Below are positions 1 to 6,199 of a stretch of DNA of 64,000 nt, in pieces. Made by a program: the position numbers and the translations under genes. The notes beneath the pieces are model-generated. The model worked only from the letters and a program-made list of their open reading frames with translations. It was not told the origin of the DNA and did no database searches. The stretch lies in contig JBGPAU010000001.1 of the NCBI GenBank assembly GCA_041480845.1, forward strand, positions 7,043-71,042, read 5' to 3'. Source of the stretch: LCIL01 sp041480845. GTDB lineage: Bacteria; Patescibacteriota; Microgenomatia; UBA8517. Within the stretch, counting starts at the first letter, position 1; the number at the start of each line of letters is the position of its first letter.

Positions 1-1
1 C

Positions 2-325
2 AGGAAAAATTCCGGCAAGTGGGTTAGAAAAGTTCATGAAACATGGCAGATAAAAGGGCGAGTTGGGACGCTCAAAGGTCATATTATTCATAATACCGCA
101 GATAACCTCCATGAATATATTGAGAAGATGAACAGATACTCTTCTATTCATGCTGCAGAAAATTTGAAAGAAGGTAAACGTTCAAATCTTTTTAAGATGG
201 TTTATTATCCAAAATTGAAATTTATCCAAAATATTTTAGCTCGTCGGGGATTTGTCTTCAGTGTGTTACAATCGTTTCATTCGTTTTTAGGCTGGGCCAA
301 ACAATGGGAATTGCAAAAAGACTAA
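2..325 (+). CDS. Glycosyltransferase family 2, C-terminal part (cut by window edge)
   Basis: The frame is open from the left edge, so the start and the nucleotide-sugar domain lie outside the window. The visible 107 residues run KNSGKWVRKVHETW, then HNTADNLHEYIEKMNRYS, and end with FLGWAKQWELQKD. This is the tail of WaaE-like GT2 enzymes, which add sugars to lipopolysaccharide-like or capsule glycans at the cytoplasmic membrane. The next gene, an O-antigen ligase-like protein, overlaps it by 22 bp, which supports a surface-glycan operon. Family assignment rests on the tail pattern only; acceptor and donor are unknown. Confidence 0.75.
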   Translation, partial: RKNSGKWVRKVHETWQIKGRVGTLKGHIIHNTADNLHEYIEKMNRYSSIHAAENLKEGKRSNLFKMVYYPKLKFIQNILARRGFVFSVLQSFHSFLGWAKQWELQKD

Positions 326-1473
326 ATTGGCAGAATATTTTCATTTTTCTTTTCTTGGTTATTTTTCCTTTCGGGCAAATAATCAGAATAGGAATTTTAC
401 AGCCGATAGATTTTATTGTTGGTTTAGCAGCAATCTACACCATTTTCAAAAAATTGGAGACGCCACAAGCGATGGTCACGCCTTCGGCGATAAAGTATTT
501 TGGCTCATTCGTCCTTTTTGCTTTTGTGACATGGCTTTTCTCAATTGCCAATTTTCGAGAGATTAATGTTTTTTATGGACTCCTGTATTTGTTTCGTTTA
601 GCGGCATATTATTTTTTTGGGGTTTACGTCTGGAATTTTGTCAAAAATAGGGTTGTTAATCAAAAGCTGCTTTTAGATTCTCTTCTGACAGTATCTGTCT
701 TTTCAGGTCTTTTCGGTTGGATACAGTTTTTTATGGTTCCCGATATCAAACCCTTTTTTAAATTCGGTTGGGATATACATTTATTCCGTCTGGTCGGAAC
801 TTTTCTTGACCCGGCCTTTTTGGGTTTAATTATAGTTTTTGGATTACTCATTTCCATTGCCAGGATGATAGAAGCTAAAAATAAAAAATATATCGGTATT
901 ATTTTATTTTTGCTCTTGTCTTTGGCATTTACATACTCGAGGGGGAGCTATTTGGCACTATTTGCGGGACTAATCGTACTTGCCTTACATTACAAAATAT
1001 TGAAGAAGGTTATATTTTTCATTTTGATATTTGTGATATTCCTGTTTATATTGCCAACCTCAAGAAACCACAGCATTGAACTTTTTAGAAGCTTTTCAGC
1101 CATAGCCCGAATTGAAGATTATAAAACTACTTTACGGATATTTTCTAAGTCTCCTGTTTTTGGGGTTGGTTATAACAATATGTGTGTAGCTTATCAAAAG
1201 TATATTGGTGTACAGCCTTTTTCCTCCCATCACTGTTCAGGCTCTGATTCAAGCTTGCTTTTGGTTTTGGCAACAACCGGAGTTACCGGTTTTATGATTT
1301 TAGCGTATGGCGTACTGCGTATAGCAGCCAGCTTGAAGTATTCTACTTACTACATTCTACTTTCCACATCTTTCGTGGCCCTTTTGGTACATAGTCTATT
1401 TTCAAATTCATTGTTTTACCCTTGGATAATAGGGTATTTAATAATCCTTCTTGCGGTTACAATCAAGAAGTAA
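304..1473 (+). CDS. O-antigen ligase / Wzy-type polymerase family membrane protein
   Basis: A 389-residue protein with about ten hydrophobic segments. It contains YSRGSYLALFAGL near residue 212, typical of the Wzy_C/WaaL family (O-antigen ligase or polymerase), followed by a polar loop around residues 300-320 (SSHHCSGSDSSLL) where the family has its large periplasmic loop. Members join or polymerise undecaprenyl-linked glycans at the outer face of the cytoplasmic membrane. It starts inside the end of the preceding glycosyltransferase, so the two are probably translationally coupled. Substrate cannot be told from sequence; family confidence is good. Confidence 0.82.
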   Translation: MGIAKRLNWQNIFIFLFLVIFPFGQIIRIGILQPIDFIVGLAAIYTIFKKLETPQAMVTPSAIKYFGSFVLFAFVTWLFSIANFREINVFYGLLYLFRLAAYYFFGVYVWNFVKNRVVNQKLLLDSLLTVSVFSGLFGWIQFFMVPDIKPFFKFGWDIHLFRLVGTFLDPAFLGLIIVFGLLISIARMIEAKNKKYIGIILFLLLSLAFTYSRGSYLALFAGLIVLALHYKILKKVIFFILIFVIFLFILPTSRNHSIELFRSFSAIARIEDYKTTLRIFSKSPVFGVGYNNMCVAYQKYIGVQPFSSHHCSGSDSSLLLVLATTGVTGFMILAYGVLRIAASLKYSTYYILLSTSFVALLVHSLFSNSLFYPWIIGYLIILLAVTIKK

Positions 1474-2179
1474 AGTTTAGAGTAATATCTTTTTGGTTGG
1501 TGTTTCCTGCCTGGTCGGTTGACTTTATCATGAAAGGATTTGCCCCGTCATTTAGGGTGGTCGTGTATTGGAAGCTACCATTATCGTCTACCGAGACGAT
1601 TCTGTCGTTGATCAAAACCTGACAGCCAACTTCGGTAGTTCCCTGAATTGTGGCCTGGCGTTGGTTAGAACCAAAAAAATTGGATCCGTCGGTTGGTGAA
1701 CTGACGGTGAGAGTCGGGGGTTTGTTGTCGAATGTTATTTTATATTCCTTGGATTTTTGGCTTTGATTTCCGGAAGGGTCCACGGCAATTGCCGAAAGAT
1801 TATTCTCCCCATCTTTCAACTGCAAATTAAAAGTGAAATTTCCGTCTTTATCCACAAGGACTTCTTGCGGATTTCCGTTAAAGGTAAGTTTTACGGTTGC
1901 CCCGGCCTCAGAGCCTCCAGTTATGTTTATGGTTTGTTGATTGGTAAACGCCGGAAAATAGTTGAATCTGGGCTGTCCGGGTGGTATGGTGTCGTTTTTG
2001 CTAATAGCTTTACCTCCCCCGCGTAAATCTGAAAGAAAAACTGTCAACCTTCCGAAAAGAGGGATGCCTATAAAAGCCAGCACTAAAACAGCCGCCGCAG
2101 TAAGCACTATCAAAAATAATGCCTTTCTTACATTCCTCTTTTCCTCAACCGATTGTAACCGTGAATATGTCTGCCTCAT
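1463..2179 (-). CDS. Membrane-anchored protein with two bacterial Ig-like domains
   Basis: I chose the ATG at 2179 (MRQTYSRLQSVEEKRN) over an upstream start at 2212, because the extra residues would be encoded by a copied tRNA fragment. The N-terminus is cytoplasmic and charged, followed by one membrane segment (about residues 20-45) and an extracellular part with two repeats of the type NITGGSEAGATVKLTFNG and TIQGTTEVGCQVLINDR. Each has the DKDGNFTFNLQLKDGEN strand pattern of Ig-like (Big/glucodextranase-B-type) domains. It is probably a surface adhesion or wall-associated protein. It converges with and overlaps the previous gene by 11 bp. Confidence 0.75.
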   Translation of the reverse strand: MRQTYSRLQSVEEKRNVRKALFLIVLTAAAVLVLAFIGIPLFGRLTVFLSDLRGGGKAISKNDTIPPGQPRFNYFPAFTNQQTINITGGSEAGATVKLTFNGNPQEVLVDKDGNFTFNLQLKDGENNLSAIAVDPSGNQSQKSKEYKITFDNKPPTLTVSSPTDGSNFFGSNQRQATIQGTTEVGCQVLINDRIVSVDDNGSFQYTTTLNDGANPFMIKSTDQAGNTNQKDITLNFTS

Positions 2180-2186
2180 TTTACTT

Positions 2187-2275
2187 GAGCCGAGAGTGGG
2201 GATCGTGTGCATATTCTATACCTGGCACTATCGATACCCAAGAACGGCGACTTATGGAGCCGAGAGTGGGGATCG
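2187..2275. mobile_element. tRNA-Thr 3'-end duplication with 51-bp insert (family A mini-element)
   Basis: A 19-bp direct repeat, GAGCCGAGAGTGGGGATCG, occurs at 2187-2205 and 2257-2275. It equals the tRNA-Thr 3' end from T-loop position 56 past the discriminator. The 51-bp insert between the copies contains GCACTATCG and begins with TGTGCAT. The same layout occurs at tRNA-Pro (44945), tRNA-Leu(CAG) (53549) and tRNA-Val(GAC) (62184). It resembles attachment-site duplication by a site-specific integrating element, but no recombinase fits in the insert. Confidence 0.7.
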
Positions 2276-2330
2276 AACCCACGACCTGCGGTTTACGATA
2301 CCGCCGCTCTACCAGCTGAGCTACCTCGGC
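2258..2330 (-). tRNA. tRNA-Thr(CGT)
   Basis: Complete cloverleaf on the minus strand. The acceptor pairs GCCGAGG with TCTCGGC (one G-U), the anticodon stem is GCGGT/ACCGC with loop ATCGTAA (anticodon CGT, reads ACG), and the T-loop is TTCGATC. CCA is encoded at 2255-2257. The 3' end is duplicated 70 bp downstream (see mini-element). Confidence 0.95.
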
Positions 2331-2348
2331 ATGGGTTAATTATATCAC

Positions 2349-2377
2349 TTGAGGCTGGTTTGGGGGATGTGTATAAT
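2349..2377 (+). promoter_or_regulatory. Promoter TTGAGG-17-TATAAT
   Basis: The -35 is at 2349-2354 and the -10 at 2372-2377 with a 17-bp spacer. Expected transcription start is near 2384, only about 9 nt before the methyltransferase ATG at 2393, so the leader is very short. Confidence 0.75.
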
Positions 2378-2392
2378 TACGAGATCAAGAAA

Positions 2393-3088
2393 ATGACACA
2401 TTCGTCTATTAAATTAAAGGAAGTTAAATCTTGGGATCATTATTGGGAAGGGAACGGTATAAAAAACAAGAGATTTGTTTATAATGTTGTTGCTTCATCT
2501 TATAGGAGATTTTTAATAAGGCCATACCTGAACTATTTTATGAAAAAGTATTTTAGGCAGCATGCGAAAGTTTTGCATGCAGGTTGTGGAGGTGGAGAGG
2601 CGGATATGAATTTGCAAAATTATTTAGATATAACTGCCTTAGATTTTTCTCAAAATGCGCTTAAGAAATACCGAATCAGACACATGGGGAAATGCTCAAT
2701 TCTAACGGGGGACGTGCGATCTCTCAAATTTAAATCCTCATCTTTTGATGGGGTCTACAATTTAGGTGTATTAGAACACTTTCAGAAAGATGATATAGAA
2801 AAAATTCTGAAAGGTTTTCATAGAGTTTTAAAGAAAGACGGGACTTTAGTTATATTTTGGCCTCCGGAATTTGGGATAAGTGTGTCATTTTTTAAGATCC
2901 TTGTTTTTATTTGTAGGGGCATCCTGAATATTAATAATGTAGAATTCCATCCGGTCGAGGTTTCCCGGTTGCGGTCAAAAGCTGAAGCCAGGAAGATTTT
3001 TAAAGATTCCGGATTTCGTGTAATCGAATGCTCCTACGGGTTGCGGGATCTTTTTACATACGTAGTCATAGTAGCCAAGAAGAAGTAG
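2393..3088 (+). CDS. Class I SAM-dependent methyltransferase
   Basis: A 231-residue protein from the ATG at 2393. Upstream in-frame codons run antisense through tRNA-Thr and are rejected. Motif I is VLHAGCGGGEAD near residue 60, the acidic end of strand 2 is ITALDFSQNAL, and the motif IV region reads FDGVYNLGVLEHF. This is the Methyltransf_11-type Rossmann fold that transfers a methyl group from S-adenosylmethionine. The neighbourhood of glycosyltransferase-like membrane proteins suggests a role in cell-envelope glycan or lipid modification, but the substrate cannot be inferred. A good promoter lies just upstream. Confidence 0.85.
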   Translation: MTHSSIKLKEVKSWDHYWEGNGIKNKRFVYNVVASSYRRFLIRPYLNYFMKKYFRQHAKVLHAGCGGGEADMNLQNYLDITALDFSQNALKKYRIRHMGKCSILTGDVRSLKFKSSSFDGVYNLGVLEHFQKDDIEKILKGFHRVLKKDGTLVIFWPPEFGISVSFFKILVFICRGILNINNVEFHPVEVSRLRSKAEARKIFKDSGFRVIECSYGLRDLFTYVVIVAKKK

Positions 3089-3091
3089 GCG

Positions 3092-4348
3092 TCAATAAAG
3101 GACCTTTTTGTAGAAAAAGTAATTCAACCCCTTATCCTTAATAACCTCAAAGGCTTTTATCGGGCTTTCAAATTGTCCCCTGAAAAACATAGGAAAAGTC
3201 AAATTATTGTTATGAATCATATTCGGTTTGTCGGTATAATAATGGAAAATTGTCAGTAAATTCCAAGAAAAAAGCAAAATAAATAAGATCGCGATCTTTT
3301 TGACGCTTATTTTCTTGATAAAACTCGCCAGGCCGAAAGCAAAATAGGGTATCCCTCCAATTATCCACCTTTGTCCAAATTCAACCGAAATACTTGCCCA
3401 GAAGGAACAAAGAAGTATTAGCAGTGTAAGAGAAAGTAAAAATAGGAATTTGCGAGATTTGACCAAACCGATAAAACTAAATATATAAATAGGGGTCCAG
3501 GTAAAAAGTCCCCGTCTGGCTGTGAATAAAAATTCCATGACTTTTGTAATTGAAATAGTGAATTGACTGATCCCGGCGCCTTCAGTTAAATAAGGCATGT
3601 GGAAAGCATTTCCGGACATAACATAATAACTCCAAAAAAGGGGGGAGGAAAAAACAACTGCGGAAATAAATATAGTCGCCCAGTTTTTAATTGCTGGAGA
3701 ACCTTTTAGTATTTGCCAGTAAATTGGAATTAACAGAATTATGTCGGCAACCCGGGTGATAAATAGAAGTCCCGATAATGCGCCAAAAAGAAAATAGTTT
3801 ATAAATTTTTTGTCAAATTTGTAAGTCATGTAGAGCAGGAATGAGATTATAAAAAATGATGGTTGATGGGAAAGAGCCGGTTCAAAGGAAGAGTAATAAA
3901 ATAAGTTTGAGGCAAAGAAGAAGAAAAGGACTGAAAAGGACGCAATTTTTTTGGAAAAAAAGTTTTGCAAATACCTTTCAAGAAAATATAAACCTCCCAT
4001 GACGAGAAGTATTCCGGTTAAACCCGGGCCAGCCTCAAAAACCATACTGAACCTATCGGAGGAAAAAAGAGAAATCAGAGCAACCGAAGGGATCCAAATG
4101 ATTCCCGTGCCTATCGGATAGGGATTTATAGTCCGGTCCCAGAAAAAACGGCTGAATTCGCCCTTCACACCTTGAAATGTTCCCAGAGAGTGGTAAATTG
4201 GGCCGAAATTCAGGCCTTTGTCAAAAAAGAGTGCTTGGGTATAAGCGTAGAAGCCATTACCGTCTCCATAAATTCCATGTCTGATCGAAATTAAGTGGAT
4301 TATAAAGATCGTGAAGCAGATGATAAAAAGCAAGAAATATTTTTTCAT
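3092..4348 (-). CDS. GT39-like polytopic membrane glycosyltransferase
   Basis: About 418 residues with some ten transmembrane segments. A long extracytoplasmic loop after the first segment carries DGNGFYAYTQALFFDKG, in the style of polyprenyl-phosphate sugar-dependent transferases (GT39/ArnT superfamily, GT-C fold) with an acidic residue in loop 1. Such enzymes move a sugar from a lipid carrier to protein, lipid or glycan outside the membrane. A -10 box TATAAT on the minus strand ends 5 nt before the ATG at 4348, implying a leaderless mRNA. A GTG three bases upstream is an alternative start. Acceptor unknown. Confidence 0.6.
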   Translation of the reverse strand: MKKYFLLFIICFTIFIIHLISIRHGIYGDGNGFYAYTQALFFDKGLNFGPIYHSLGTFQGVKGEFSRFFWDRTINPYPIGTGIIWIPSVALISLFSSDRFSMVFEAGPGLTGILLVMGGLYFLERYLQNFFSKKIASFSVLFFFFASNLFYYSSFEPALSHQPSFFIISFLLYMTYKFDKKFINYFLFGALSGLLFITRVADIILLIPIYWQILKGSPAIKNWATIFISAVVFSSPLFWSYYVMSGNAFHMPYLTEGAGISQFTISITKVMEFLFTARRGLFTWTPIYIFSFIGLVKSRKFLFLLSLTLLILLCSFWASISVEFGQRWIIGGIPYFAFGLASFIKKISVKKIAILFILLFSWNLLTIFHYYTDKPNMIHNNNLTFPMFFRGQFESPIKAFEVIKDKGLNYFFYKKVLY

Positions 4349-4353
4349 CACCG

Positions 4354-4359
4354 ATTATA
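4354..4359 (-). promoter_or_regulatory. -10 box of the GT39-like gene
   Basis: TATAAT on the minus strand ends 5 nt before the ATG at 4348. It is one of many -10 boxes in this window too close to the start to leave room for a ribosome binding site. Confidence 0.55.
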
Positions 4360-4368
4360 TAACTATTG

Positions 4369-4439
4369 AGCGGGTAAGGGGAGTCGAACCCCTATCTGTT
4401 CCTTGGGAAGGAACCATTAGGCCGTTTAACTATACCCGC
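4369..4439 (-). tRNA. tRNA-Gly(CCC)
   Basis: The acceptor GCGGGTA/TACCCGC is perfect. The anticodon arm GGTTCC-TTCCCAA-GGAAC gives anticodon CCC. The T-arm is GGGG-TTCGACT-CCCC. The discriminator is T and no CCA is encoded. Confidence 0.93.
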
Positions 4440-4481
4440 ATTTAAGCTTGCGAGCATAATTATAGCACTGGCTACGCTTTC

Positions 4482-5018
4482 TTATCTAGGAAGCACGAAA
4501 ACATTCCCCGCATGAATTATCCCGGGATTTACCAACTTATTTGCTTTGGCAATTTCTACCCACTTAAATCCGTCCCCGTATGCCTTAACTGCAATATTCC
4601 ATAGGCAATCTCCCTTAACAACTGTATATGTATTACCCGTAACTGGTAACACTTTAGCAACAGTTGCCACTTTCTTGGTTGATGTTGGTTGTTTTGGCGA
4701 AACGTCAGGAATAACCAATTTTTGTCCGACTTCGATAGTATCGATTTTAAGTCCGTTTACCTTTTTTATATCTACCCAGTTATAACCGCTCCCAAAAGAA
4801 TCTTCCGCGATTGACCAAAGAGTCTCTCCTTTTACTACAACATGCTCCTTCGTACTAGTTTGAGTGGAAGTTCCCGGAATTGTTCCCGCGCTTTTGTCTT
4901 TAAAATAGTTAACAATCAGAACACCAACGATAACAATAACGACAGCACCTAAGACCATGCTGATAGTTTCTTCATTTAACTTAATTTTTTTGAGGAAATT
5001 TTTTAGATCAAAATTCAA
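4482..5018 (-). CDS. Membrane-anchored protein with two LysM domains
   Basis: 178 residues: a short cytoplasmic start, one membrane helix (about residues 20-40), a Thr/Ser-rich linker, and two LysM repeats. The first begins HVVVKGETLWSIAEDSFGSG and the second TYTVVKGDCLWNIAVKAYG. LysM binds N-acetylglucosamine-containing polymers, so the protein is probably fixed to the membrane and grips peptidoglycan. It has no catalytic domain and stands alone between tRNA genes. Assignment of the domains is secure; the precise role is not known. Confidence 0.9.
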   Translation of the reverse strand: MNFDLKNFLKKIKLNEETISMVLGAVVIVIVGVLIVNYFKDKSAGTIPGTSTQTSTKEHVVVKGETLWSIAEDSFGSGYNWVDIKKVNGLKIDTIEVGQKLVIPDVSPKQPTSTKKVATVAKVLPVTGNTYTVVKGDCLWNIAVKAYGDGFKWVEIAKANKLVNPGIIHAGNVFVLPR

Positions 5019-5151
5019 ATTTACTCACCCCGCTTCTTCAGGGCAGAAGTAGCCTGAATGTAAAGGAAGAACCAATTGAAGTCAAGTGGCTATTTGTTTA
5101 GAGAGTGTACATAGCTTGCACCATGTCTAAAATTATGCAATGATCATTTAA

Positions 5152-5562
5152 ATGAATATAACCTCAAACATTAAAGGACAATTGGCTGTAAGTAAAACCG
5201 AACTTAGAGCATTGGAATTAGGATTTTTACCCTCCAGGCCGCTCTTTGATACAAGATACGACTTGATTATTGATGATCACGAATCTTTGGTTCGTGTACA
5301 AATTAAGTATGCTGACGGGAAATCTGCAAATAGTACTGGAGTTGTTGTAACAAAATTGGAATATATTGACAGGCAAAAGAAAACTTTTACATATAGGGAT
5401 GAGGAGGTAGATGCCTTAATTGTGTATATCCCGAAAGTTGACAAACTGTGTTATATACCCAAAAAGCTGTTTATTGGGAAAAGAAAATTAAATATTCGAA
5501 TTTCAAAATCCAAAAATAACCAGAAAAAAGGCATAATTGCGGCAGAAGACTATTACTGGTAG
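5152..5562 (+). CDS. Group I intron-associated PD-(D/E)XK homing endonuclease (I-Ssp6803I-like)
   Basis: 136 residues. The pattern matches the family of the cyanobacterial tRNA-intron nuclease I-Ssp6803I: KGQLAVSKTELRALELG, then TRYDLIIDDHESLVRVQIKYA with the metal-site Asp37 and Gln50-x-Lys52 (Q-x-K variant of the PD-(D/E)XK motif), then EEVDALIVYIP and CYIPKK, ending with KNNQKK. Such enzymes cut an intronless tRNA gene so that the intron is copied in. Here the gene does not lie inside the intron: it ends 11 bp before the 5' end of the intron-containing tRNA-Asp gene on the same strand, and its stop codon overlaps that tRNA's -10 box. Target site is inferred, not shown. Confidence 0.82.
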   Translation: MNITSNIKGQLAVSKTELRALELGFLPSRPLFDTRYDLIIDDHESLVRVQIKYADGKSANSTGVVVTKLEYIDRQKKTFTYRDEEVDALIVYIPKVDKLCYIPKKLFIGKRKLNIRISKSKNNQKKGIIAAEDYYW

Positions 5563-5565
5563 AAT
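5537..5565 (+). promoter_or_regulatory. Promoter of tRNA-Asp, TTGCGG-17-TAGAAT
   Basis: The -35 (5537-5542) lies inside the end of the endonuclease gene, and the -10 (5560-5565) includes its TAG stop codon. The predicted start of transcription falls right at the tRNA 5' end (5574). Confidence 0.55.
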
Positions 5566-5608
5566 ACGCATGTGGGGTCGTAGCTCAATGGCTAGAGCGC
5601 TTCCCTGT

Positions 5609-5825
5609 CAAATGTGGCAGCGCCCCGGTGTGAATTGGGGTGTAAAACCAGGCTAATTCGGGGAACATCCGGAGTTTATCGAAGGACAATCCCGAGCTAA
5701 ATTTCTAGATAACGTTTTGGGCTGTAAGTCCTGAGCGAAGTCGAAGGATAAATGTGTAGAGACTATATACCTGGCTCCTTTTAAAGGATGATGAGATAGT
5801 CCAAACTTTTTGAAATAAGAAGGAG
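5609..5825 (+). ncRNA. Self-splicing group I intron (tRNA type, 217 nt)
   Basis: The splice sites follow group I rules: the 5' exon ends in U (5608) and the intron ends in G (5825). P1 pairs exon CUGU (5605-5608) with GCAG (5617-5620), giving the U-G pair at the splice site. P3 is CCAGG (5648-5652) with CCTGG (5770-5774). P4 is TTCGGG (5657-5662) with CCCGAG (5691-5696) in the Q element CAATCCCGAGC. P7 is GACTAT (5761-5766) with ATAGTC (5796-5801). P8 is the hairpin TCCTTTTAAAGGA (5776-5788). Q, R and S resemble cyanobacterial tRNA-Leu introns (IC3-like). No reading frame lies inside. Confidence 0.9.
5729..5748. repeat. Dispersed repeat TCCTGAGCGAAGTCGAAGGA inside the intron P6 region
   Basis: This is one copy of an imperfect palindrome also found at 29570, 55210 and 58233. 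It sits between the Q and R elements, where group I introns tolerate peripheral extension, so it probably forms an added P6 stem. Confidence 0.75.
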
Positions 5826-5878
5826 CACGGAAGAGGTTGCGAGTCCGAATCTCGTCGACCCCGCCCACATTTAAAGGA

Positions 5879-6199
5879 ATGGAATCTTTTAAACCAAGAT
5901 GTCATCGCACAGTTGGGGAGGTTATGGAGATAGCCAATACAGGATACGCCTCAAAAGTATCTGAGTGTATTCTAAATGGGGATTTAGCTCAGCTCCCCGA
6001 TGAAGAAGCTCAAGGTATTCTTCGATTAGCGATTACCAAAGCCAGGTCATATTCGGAGGATATGGTGGTTCCGATTACACAGCCAGGTTTTGAAATCGAA
6101 TATAATTTTAGACAAAGACAAACCGAGCGTTTAGACACGTTGGATTTCCACCATGGACCACTTAAAGATATAGTGAAAACCCTTTATAATGATGGTTGA
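5879..6199 (+). CDS. Hypothetical protein, 106 residues
   Basis: The start chosen is the ATG at 5879 just after the tRNA; the longer frame would overlap the tRNA-Asp 3' end. The sequence (ESFKPRCHRTVGEVMEIAN at the start, VVPITQPGFEIEYNF in the middle) shows no motif I recognise, no signal peptide and no membrane segment. Its stop TGA overlaps the ATG of the PolX gene, so the two are probably cotranslated. AAAGGA lies almost on the start codon. Coding character is plausible but unproven. Confidence 0.55.
   Translation: MESFKPRCHRTVGEVMEIANTGYASKVSECILNGDLAQLPDEEAQGILRLAITKARSYSEDMVVPITQPGFEIEYNFRQRQTERLDTLDFHHGPLKDIVKTLYNDG

Larger units (their letters stand above)
5574..5863 (+). tRNA. tRNA-Asp(GTC) interrupted by a group I intron
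   Basis: The exons are 5574-5608 and 5826-5863. Joined, they give acceptor GGGGTCG/CGACCCC, D-arm GCTC/GAGC, anticodon stem CTTCC/GGAAG with loop CTGTCAC (anticodon GTC, the same loop as bacterial tRNA-Asp), T-arm GCGAG/CTCGT and discriminator G. The T-loop reads TCCGAAT, with C where T55 is usual. The interruption lies between anticodon bases U35 and C36, so the tRNA can work only after splicing. No CCA is encoded. Confidence 0.92.

Noticed and set aside
2207..2392. Longer start for the methyltransferase running from 2207
   Set aside because: The extra 62 codons are the antisense of tRNA-Thr; a strong promoter places the start at 2393.
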